13,149 bases of DNA, from positions 1 to 13,149 of the forward strand of contig DATDCY010000309.1 of NCBI GenBank assembly GCA_036524115.1. The letters run 5' to 3'. This DNA is from a bacterium (GTDB taxonomy: Bacteria > JAUVQV01 > DATDCY01). The translations under genes were made by a program, and so were the position numbers. A model generated the notes under the pieces. That model saw only the letters and a list, made by a program, of their open reading frames with translations. It did no database searches and was not told where the DNA came from. Below are positions 7,103-13,149 of the stretch, in pieces (position 1 is the first letter of the stretch; each line of letters opens with the position of its first letter).

Positions 7103-7131
7103 ATCATGCAGCGGCGGCCGCGTCAGGTCAA
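7103..7131 (-). promoter_or_regulatory. Predicted promoter for the GGDEF-DUF948-YtxH cluster
   Basis: Read on the minus strand, TTGACC (7131-7126) is followed after 17 nt by CATGAT (7108-7103), which matches four of six -10 positions. Transcription would start near 7096, only a few bases before the TTG at 7093, implying a leaderless or nearly leaderless message. It lies back to back with the pyrR promoter in the 164-nt divergent intergenic region. Confidence 0.4.
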
Positions 7132-7178
7132 GGACGGGTCCCGGTAACGGGTCGGCCGTGCGAATCGTCGCCCCGCGC

Positions 7179-7808
<630 letters not shown>

Positions 7809-7809
<1 letters not shown>

Positions 7810-8765
7810 TGGCCTGGGCGCGCAAGGACCTGCTGGGGATCGCCGGCCTCGACCCCGCGGAGATCGTCGAGGTGCTGGACACGGCCGCCACGATGAAGGA
7901 CATCTCCTCGCGCGAGATCAAGAAGGTGCCGGTGCTGCGCGGCAAGACGGTGGTCAACCTGTTCTTCGAGGCGAGCACCCGCACCCGCGTCTCCTTCGAG
8001 ATCGCCGAGAAGCGCCTCTCGGCCGACGCGGTCAACGTCTCGGCGTCGGGCAGCAGCGTGAGCAAGGGCGAGACGCTGCTGGATACGGCGCGCAACCTCC
8101 AGGCCATGAACCCGGACATCATCGTCCTGCGCCACTCCTGCCCGGGGACGCCGGCGATGCTGGCGGCGCGCCTGCCGGCCGCAGTCGTCAACGCGGGCGA
8201 CGGGGCGCACGAGCACCCGACGCAGGCGCTGCTGGACCTCTTCACCATCCGGGAACGCCTCGGGCGCATCGCGGGGCTCACCGTGGGTATCTTCGGCGAC
8301 ATCGCCCACTCGCGGGTGGCGCGCTCGGACGTGCTCGCGCTGCGCGCTCTCGGCGCCCGCGTGCTCGTGGGGGGGCCGCCGGGCATGATCCCGCCGGGGA
8401 TCGTTGAGCTGGGGGCGGAGGTTGCGCCGCGCCTCGAGGCGATGCTCCCCGCCGTGGACGTGCTGATCATGCTGCGCATCCAGCTGGAGCGCCAGGGCGG
8501 GGCGCTCTTCCCGTCGGCGCGCGAGTACGCGACGCACTTCGGGCTCAGCGCGGACCGGTTGCGGCTGGGGCGGCCCGGGCTGCTGGTGATGCACCCGGGG
8601 CCGGTCAACCGCGGCGTCGAGGTCGCGCCCGAGGTGGCGGACGGGCCGCAGTCGCTCATCCTCGATCAGGTGACCAGCGGGGTCGCGGTGCGCATGGCGG
8701 TGCTCTATCTGCTCTCGGGGGTGCACCGCGCCCCGGCCGCGGAGGAAGGGAGGGGCGGGGCGTGA
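7809..8765 (+). CDS. pyrB: Aspartate carbamoyltransferase catalytic subunit
   Basis: PyrB condenses carbamoyl phosphate with L-aspartate to carbamoyl aspartate, the first committed step of UMP synthesis. The 318-residue length is typical. The carbamoyl-phosphate loop [13 protein letters not shown] (52-64) is intact, as are the 80s-loop SSVSKGET (82-89, Lys86), [12 protein letters not shown] (136-147), and [12 protein letters not shown] in the C-terminal aspartate-binding half. No regulatory PyrI gene is present and no fused dihydroorotase is seen, so the active form is probably the catalytic trimer or an assembly with PyrC. Its start overlaps the pyrR stop by one base and its stop overlaps the pyrC GTG by 4 nt. 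Confidence 0.97.
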
Positions 8766-10075
8766 GCATCGGCGCGAGGATCCTCATCCGGGGCGGGCGG
8801 GTGATCGACCCGGCCAGCGGGATCGACCGCGTCGCGGACCTGCTGCTCGAGGGCGGCCAGGTGGGAGCGCTCGGCGAGGCGGCCGGGGAGGGCGCCGCCG
8901 TGGCGCAGGTGATCGAGGCGCGCGGCCTCTGGGTGCTCCCGGGGCTCATCGATCTGCACTGTCACCTGCGGGAGCCGGGGCACGAGTACAAGGAGACGGT
9001 GCTCACGGGCACGCGCGCCGCGGTCGCCGGGGGCTTCACGGCGGTCGCCTGCATGCCGAACACCGTGCCTCCCAACGACTCGGCGCCGGTGACGCGCGCG
9101 ATCCTGCGCAAGGCTGCGGAGGCCGGGCTTGCGCGCGTCTACCCGATCGGCTGCATCACGGCCGGGCAGCGCGGGGAGCGCATGGCGGAGTACGCGGACC
9201 TCGTGGCCGCCGGGTGCCGCGCCTTCTCGGACGACGGCCGGCCCGTGATGGACGCCGGCGTGATGCGCCGCGCCCTGGAGTACAGCCGCCACTTCGACGT
9301 CGCGCTGATCTCCCACTGCGAGGACCTGCGCCTGGCCGGGGATGGCGTCGCGCACGAGGGGGCGGTCGCCACGCGCCTCGGCCTCAAGCCGATCCCGGCC
9401 GCCGCCGAGGAGGCGATGGTCGCGCGCGAGGTCGTGCTGGCGCGCCAGACCGGCGCGCGCGTGCACATCGCGCACGTCTCCACCGCGGGCTCGGTGGCGC
9501 TCGTGGCCGCGGCGAAGGCCGAGGGGCTCGCGGTCACCGCGGAGGCGACGCCGCACCACTTCACGCTCACCGACGATGCGCTCGAGGGCTACGACACGGC
9601 GGTGAAGGTGAACCCGCCGCTGCGCCCGGCCGCGGACCGGGCCGCGGTGCGGCGCGGCATCGCCGAGGGGGTCATCGACGCGATCGCCACCGACCACGCG
9701 CCGCACGGGACGGTCGACAAGGAGCTGGAGTTCGACGCCGCGGCCAACGGCATGATCGGCCTGGAGACGGCGCTGCCGCTGGCGCTGCGCCTGGTCGCGG
9801 ACGGCGAGGTCTCGCTGTCCCGCGTCGTGGAGGCGCTCACCTGGCGGCCGGCGCGGATCCTCGGCGTCCCCGGCGGGCGCCTCGCGCCCGGCGACCTCGC
9901 GGACGTGACGCTCGTCGACCCGGAGGAGGAGTGGACGGTCGAGCCGGAGCGGCTCTTCAGCCGGTCGCGCAACACGCCGTTCGCCGGCTGGCGTCTCCGG
10001 GGCCGCGTGCGCGCGACGATCGTCGGCGGGCGCGTCGTCTTCCGCGACGGAGCCGTCGTCGCGGTCGGGCCATGA
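8762..10075 (+). CDS. pyrC: Dihydroorotase (class I, Bacillus PyrC-like)
   Basis: This zinc amidohydrolase cyclises carbamoyl aspartate to dihydroorotate. It is 437 residues long, in the class I range. Metal ligands and signature residues are visible: H66 and H68 in [16 protein letters not shown], the SDDG segment (156-159), H185 in ALISHCED, H238 in HIAHVST, and the catalytic Asp311 in ATDHAPHG. It therefore appears catalytically competent and not one of the inactive PyrC' paralogues that only support ATCase. The GTG at 8762 overlaps the pyrB stop (GTGA). Class I dihydroorotases often associate with ATCase, which suits the adjacency. Confidence 0.96.
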   Translation: MSIGARILIRGGRVIDPASGIDRVADLLLEGGQVGALGEAAGEGAAVAQVIEARGLWVLPGLIDLHCHLREPGHEYKETVLTGTRAAVAGGFTAVACMPNTVPPNDSAPVTRAILRKAAEAGLARVYPIGCITAGQRGERMAEYADLVAAGCRAFSDDGRPVMDAGVMRRALEYSRHFDVALISHCEDLRLAGDGVAHEGAVATRLGLKPIPAAAEEAMVAREVVLARQTGARVHIAHVSTAGSVALVAAAKAEGLAVTAEATPHHFTLTDDALEGYDTAVKVNPPLRPAADRAAVRRGIAEGVIDAIATDHAPHGTVDKELEFDAAANGMIGLETALPLALRLVADGEVSLSRVVEALTWRPARILGVPGGRLAPGDLADVTLVDPEEEWTVEPERLFSRSRNTPFAGWRLRGRVRATIVGGRVVFRDGAVVAVGP

Positions 10076-10106
10076 GCCGCGGCGCCGGCGCGGGGGGAGG
10101 GGCGCG

Positions 10107-10892
10107 GTGCTCCTGACGGCGCGTTCGCTGCGCGTCCTCTCGTCCGACTTCAGGCTCCTCGACCTGGGATGGCCGGCGGGCGAGCCCGACCCCGCACCGG
10201 GCCAGTTCGTGATGGTGCGCACGCGCGAGGGCACGGACCCGCTCTGGCGGCGTCCGTTCGGGGTGCACGACTTCCGGCGCGGGCGCGGCGGCGCCGTCCT
10301 GTCGCTGCTCTTCCAGGTGGTGGGCCCGACGACGCGGGAGCTCGCCGCGTGCGGCAAGGGCGCCGTCGTGGACGTGCTCGGGCCCCACGGGCGCGGCTTC
10401 ACGCTCGAGGCGCCCGAGCACTGGCTGGTGGCGGGAGGACGCGGCCTGGCGCCGCTCTACTACCTGGCGCGGCTCGCGCGGCGGGCGGGACGGCCGTGCC
10501 GCGTCTTCCTCGGCGGCCGGGAGGCGGGGCACGTCCTGCGGGTGCCGGAGCTCGAGCGCCGCGGCTGCGCCGTGGAAGTCTCGACGGAGGACGGGAGCCG
10601 CGGCCGCCGCGGCCGCGTGACGGAGTTGCTCGAGCGCGGGCTGGCGCGCGCCTCGCGACGCCGGCGCGCCGGCATCCTCGTCTCCGCCTGCGGTCCGCAC
10701 GGCATGCTCGCCGCCGTGGCAAGCGTCTGCGCCGCGGCCGGGGTGCGCGCCCGGGTGTCCGTCGACCCGCTCATGGCCTGCGGGCGCGGCCTGTGCCTCG
10801 GGTGCACGGTGCGCGCCGGCGAGGGGTACCGGCTCGCGTGCCAGCACGGGCCGGTGTTCGACGCGGCCGAGCTCTCGTGGGAGGCGCCGTGA
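10107..10892 (+). CDS. pyrK: Dihydroorotate dehydrogenase electron transfer subunit (FAD/2Fe-2S)
   Basis: PyrK carries FAD and a [2Fe-2S] cluster and passes electrons from PyrD to NAD+. The 261-residue protein shows the flavin-binding RRPFGVHDF (48-56), a nucleotide-binding glycine stretch GGRGLAPLYYLA (110-121), VSACGPHGMLAAV (192-204), and the cluster cysteines C225, C230, C233 and C245 (C-x4-C-x2-C-x11-C) ending in CQHGPVF. The GTG at 10107 is preceded by GGAGG (10096-10100) with 6 nt spacing. The 31-nt gap after pyrC is the only non-overlapping junction in this operon. The 3' end overlaps the pyrD GTG by 4 nt, consistent with subunits made together. Confidence 0.94.
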   Translation: MLLTARSLRVLSSDFRLLDLGWPAGEPDPAPGQFVMVRTREGTDPLWRRPFGVHDFRRGRGGAVLSLLFQVVGPTTRELAACGKGAVVDVLGPHGRGFTLEAPEHWLVAGGRGLAPLYYLARLARRAGRPCRVFLGGREAGHVLRVPELERRGCAVEVSTEDGSRGRRGRVTELLERGLARASRRRRAGILVSACGPHGMLAAVASVCAAAGVRARVSVDPLMACGRGLCLGCTVRAGEGYRLACQHGPVFDAAELSWEAP

Positions 10893-11809
10893 CCCCCGAC
10901 CTCGCGGTCCGCCTCGGGCCCCTGGCGCTGCCGAACCCGGTGATGCTCGCGTCCGGGACCTGCGGGTACGGGCTCGAGATGGCGCCGCACGGGGACCTCT
11001 CGGCGCTCGGCGCCGTCGTCGTGAAGGGCCTCTCGCTCCTCCCGTCGCCGGGGAACCCGCCGCCGCGCATCGTCGAGACGCCGTCGGGCATGCTCAACTC
11101 GATCGGCCTGGAGAACGTCGGGCTCGCCGCCTTCCTCGCCGAGAAGCTGCCGAAGCTGCGGCGGCTGGGCGCGCGCGTGGTCGTCAACTTCTACGGCGGC
11201 TGCCGCGCGGACTACCGCGAGCTCGCGGCGCGCCTCGACGGCGCCGAGGGGGTGCACGCGCTCGAGATGAACATCTCGTGCCCCAACGTCAAGCTCGGGG
11301 GGCTGCAGCTCGGGCAGGACCCGCGCGAGGCGCACCGGGTGGTCGCGGCCGTGCGGCGCGCCACGCGCCTGCCGCTGCTCGTGAAGCTGACGCCGAACGT
11401 GACCGACGTCCGCGTGATCGCGCGCGCCGCGGCGGACGCGGGCGCCGACGCCCTGACGCTCATCAACACGCTCCAGGGGATGGCGATCGACGTGGAGACG
11501 CGCCGGCCCGCGCTGGCGCGGACCGTCGGCGGCCTCTCCGGGCCCGCCATCCGGCCGGTCGCGGTGCGGATGGTCTGGCAGGTGCGCCAGGCGCTGCCCA
11601 TCCCGATCGTCGGCTGCGGCGGCGTCTGGACGGCGCGCGACGCCATCGAGTTCCTGCTCGCGGGCGCGACGGCCGTCCAGCTCGGCAGCGTCAACTTCAC
11701 GCACCCCGGGCGGTGGGTCGAGGTCGTCGCCGGCATCGGCGAGTACCTGCGGCGGCACGGGGTCGCGCGCGCCGCGGACCTGGTGGGGAAGCTCGAGCCC
11801 TGGGCCTAG
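10889..11809 (+). CDS. pyrD: Dihydroorotate dehydrogenase, catalytic subunit (class 1B)
   Basis: This FMN enzyme oxidises dihydroorotate to orotate; with PyrK it forms the NAD+-dependent class 1B heterotetramer. It is 306 residues long. The family segments PNPVMLASGTCGYG, GNPPPRIVETPSGMLNSIGLENVG and IPIVGCGGVWTARDAIEFLLAGATAVQLGS are present. The catalytic base is Cys131 in MNISCPNVKLGG, as expected for class 1 (class 2 enzymes use Ser). The frame is open upstream through pyrK, but GTG at 10889 is chosen because it gives the family N-terminus and overlaps the pyrK stop as GTGA. The gene ends on a CTAG shared with the stop codon of pgsA on the opposite strand. Confidence 0.96.
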   Translation: MTPDLAVRLGPLALPNPVMLASGTCGYGLEMAPHGDLSALGAVVVKGLSLLPSPGNPPPRIVETPSGMLNSIGLENVGLAAFLAEKLPKLRRLGARVVVNFYGGCRADYRELAARLDGAEGVHALEMNISCPNVKLGGLQLGQDPREAHRVVAAVRRATRLPLLVKLTPNVTDVRVIARAAADAGADALTLINTLQGMAIDVETRRPALARTVGGLSGPAIRPVAVRMVWQVRQALPIPIVGCGGVWTARDAIEFLLAGATAVQLGSVNFTHPGRWVEVVAGIGEYLRRHGVARAADLVGKLEPWA

Positions 11810-12345
11810 GCGGCGGGCTTCGTGCCCGCGCGCGCCAGGCCGCGCCAGAGGTACTGCAGTCCCGAGGCCACCGTCAGCGCGGCGGTCAGCGCCAGCAGCC
11901 AGGACCACGTCGTCCGGCCTTCGCCGGTGATCTGCACGAGCAGCGTCAGCGCCAGCGTGAGGAACTGGCAGAGCGTCGCGGCCTTGCCGGTGAGCGTCGG
12001 GGCGATCTCCAGCCTCCCGTCGTGGATGTAGAGCACGAGCGACCCGAGCGAGATGATCACGTCGCGGCTGATCACCGTGATCACGAACCAGGCCGGGAGG
12101 GGCCCGAGGAAGGTCAGCGCGACGAAGCCGCTCACCGAGAGCAGCTTGTCCGCGAGCGGGTCGAGGAAGCTGCCGATCGCCGTCTTCTGGTGGAGCCGCC
12201 GGGCGATGAGGCCGTCGAGCGTGTCCGAGAGCGCGGCGGCGACCAGCACGGCGAACGCCGGGCCGGGGCGGCGGTAGACGAGAAGCGTCAGGAAGACCGG
12301 CAGCAGCAGCAGCCGCAGCGTCGTGATGAGGTTGGGGACGTTCAC
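11806..12345 (-). CDS. pgsA: CDP-diacylglycerol--glycerol-3-phosphate 3-phosphatidyltransferase
   Basis: PgsA transfers the phosphatidyl group from CDP-diacylglycerol to glycerol 3-phosphate to give phosphatidylglycerophosphate, the first dedicated step to phosphatidylglycerol and cardiolipin. It is an integral inner-membrane enzyme. The 179-residue protein starts with the typical NVPNLITTLRLLLLPVF and has several hydrophobic helices. It contains the complete CDP-alcohol phosphotransferase motif D41-x2-D44-G45-x2-A48-R49-x8-G58-x3-D62-x3-D66. The start is GTG at 12345, with only a weak GGCGG stretch upstream. It lies 22 nt after the upstream minus-strand gene, so the two are probably co-transcribed. 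Its stop overlaps the pyrD stop (CTAG). A paralogous CDP-alcohol transferase specificity cannot be excluded. Confidence 0.92.
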   Translation of the reverse strand: MNVPNLITTLRLLLLPVFLTLLVYRRPGPAFAVLVAAALSDTLDGLIARRLHQKTAIGSFLDPLADKLLSVSGFVALTFLGPLPAWFVITVISRDVIISLGSLVLYIHDGRLEIAPTLTGKAATLCQFLTLALTLLVQITGEGRTTWSWLLALTAALTVASGLQYLWRGLARAGTKPAA

Positions 12346-12367
12346 GGCCGCCGCGTCCCGGGGTGCC

Positions 12368-13149
12368 TCAGGGGAGGAAGCCGCGGGAGCGGCTGGCGCG
12401 CAGGGACGCGATGCGCGGGGCGAGCGCCGCCGCGATCTGGCGCGACGCCGGCTGGAAGGCGTCCTCGAGCGAGGCGTCGGCGGAGAGCGCGACGTCCGCC
12501 CGGGACCCCCCGAGCGTGGTCTCCGAGGACGTGGCGATCAGCTGCACCGCCAGGACGAGCCCGCCGGCGCGGCGCGTCAGGCGCGCAAGCAGGACGGCGT
12601 CCGCCTCGAGGCGCTTGCCGGCGGCTGCGGCGAGCGCCACGCGGTTCTCCTCCGAGGTCGCGCCGCCCCCGGCCTCCCACGGCGCACGCTCGGTCGTCGA
12701 GACGATCACGACCCCGCGGCGCGAGAGCTCGCCCTCGAGCGCGCCGGCGGCAAGGCGCCCCGCATCGACCTCCTCATCCGCCGCGGGGTCGCTCATGGGG
12801 AAGGAGTCGGAGAGCACGAGCAGCCGCGCGGGGGTGGCCGCCGCGGTGGCTGCGCTCGAGCGCGACGCCCGCGCGAGCTTCTCGCGCCAGATCTCGACCT
12901 CGGCCTCCAGGTCGACGAACCCGTCCTGCTGGGTCTGCCTGAGGATGCGCCAGGCGGCGACGAAGTCGGCGGCGCGCGAAAGCACGGTCTCCTGGAAGAT
13001 CTCGAGGTCGCGAGGCGTCTGTCGCTCCGGCGCCACGGCGCGCAGGCCGTCGAGCAGCGCGCGGCGGAACGCCTCGTCGAGCGCCTGCTGGGCCGCCAGG
13101 TCGGCGCGCCCCTCCTGCACGGGCGCGCGCCCGGCGGCGCGGACGACGA
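12368..13149 (-). CDS. Uncharacterised protein, N-terminus outside window; probable exported FlgT-like fragment
   Basis: The frame is open to the window edge; a GTG at 13120 is possible, but the residues before it (VVRAAGRAPVQEG) look like continuing protein, so I treat the gene as 5'-partial with at least 259 codons visible. The first part has the pattern EGRADLAAQQALDEAFRRALLDGLRAV followed by an extended region (LEIFQETVLSRAADFVAAWRIL ... VDLEAEVEIWREKL). That resembles the N-terminal domain found in FlgT-like and other periplasmic proteins, where a signal peptide would precede. The middle (LLVLSDSFPMSDP, VVIVSTTERAPWE, ADAVLLARLTRRAG) suggests alternating strands and helices. No catalytic motif or lipobox is visible. 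The family link is weak and no function is assigned. It precedes pgsA in the same direction. Confidence 0.6.
   Translation of the reverse strand, partial: VVRAAGRAPVQEGRADLAAQQALDEAFRRALLDGLRAVAPERQTPRDLEIFQETVLSRAADFVAAWRILRQTQQDGFVDLEAEVEIWREKLARASRSSAATAAATPARLLVLSDSFPMSDPAADEEVDAGRLAAGALEGELSRRGVVIVSTTERAPWEAGGGATSEENRVALAAAAGKRLEADAVLLARLTRRAGGLVLAVQLIATSSETTLGGSRADVALSADASLEDAFQPASRQIAAALAPRIASLRASRSRGFLP

Noticed and set aside
10072-10116. ATG at 10072 overlapping the pyrC stop as a possible pyrK start
   Set aside because: It is in a different frame from pyrK and reaches a stop after 14 codons; the GTG at 10107 with GGAGG six bases upstream gives the PyrK N-terminus.
8705-10402. Long open frame on the minus strand opposite pyrC and pyrK (over 560 codons)
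   Set aside because: It has low-complexity Arg/Pro/Ala-rich composition and lies over genes with intact family motifs. It is an artefact of high third-position GC, as are the other long antisense frames.
10598-10617. GC-only palindromic stretch with two NotI-like GCGGCCGC sequences
   Set aside because: It lies inside pyrK and encodes an Arg/Gly-rich linker; codon bias explains it without a special function.

Overview
The window is a very GC-rich (by eye well above two thirds G+C), densely coded chromosomal segment. Genes overlap by 1-8 bases or sit a few bases apart, and GTG or TTG starts are common. I see no mobile element, CRISPR array, rRNA or tRNA. The gene mix (pyrR-led pyrimidine operon, hrcA-grpE, a DUF948/YtxH pair, GAF-HD-GYP and REC-GGDEF proteins, an Fn3 lipoprotein with a CGKKxPL start) resembles Geobacter-like or other Desulfobacterota ('deltaproteobacterial') genomes. 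This is an inference from gene style, not a phylogenetic result.

Layout. (1) 1-2414, plus strand: a probable operon of an RsbW/SpoIIAB-type ATPase (5' end probably outside the window), a STAS-domain anti-sigma antagonist, and a GAF-HD-GYP cyclic-di-GMP phosphodiesterase. (2) 2434-5207, plus: its own sigma70-like promoter, then hrcA, grpE and, overlapping grpE by 4 nt, a lipoprotein with fibronectin type III domains. dnaK and dnaJ do not follow and no CIRCE element is visible. (3) 7093-5247, minus: a REC-GGDEF diguanylate cyclase (TTG start), a DUF948 membrane protein and a YtxH-family membrane protein, the last two coupled by a 4-nt overlap. (4) 7179-11809, plus: pyrR-pyrB-pyrC-pyrK-pyrD from a clear promoter. 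It supplies aspartate transcarbamylase, dihydroorotase and a two-subunit (class 1B type) dihydroorotate dehydrogenase. (5) 13149-11806, minus: the C-terminal part of a putative exported protein, then pgsA (phosphatidylglycerophosphate synthase), which meets pyrD tail to tail on a shared CTAG.

The most interesting signal is in the short pyrR leader. A hairpin (7231-7248) has the 6-bp stem with U-G wobble and the CNGNGA hexaloop of a PyrR-binding RNA loop. Its 3' arm contains the pyrR Shine-Dalgarno sequence, and no terminator follows. This points to UMP-dependent translational autorepression, as described in mycobacteria, rather than the Bacillus attenuation mechanism. The tight overlaps would pass repression on to the downstream pyr genes.

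Two modules touch cyclic-di-GMP: the HD-GYP enzyme would degrade it and the REC-GGDEF protein would make it. The partner-switch pair beside the HD-GYP gene suggests that its regulation involves protein phosphorylation, although no sigma factor is visible here.
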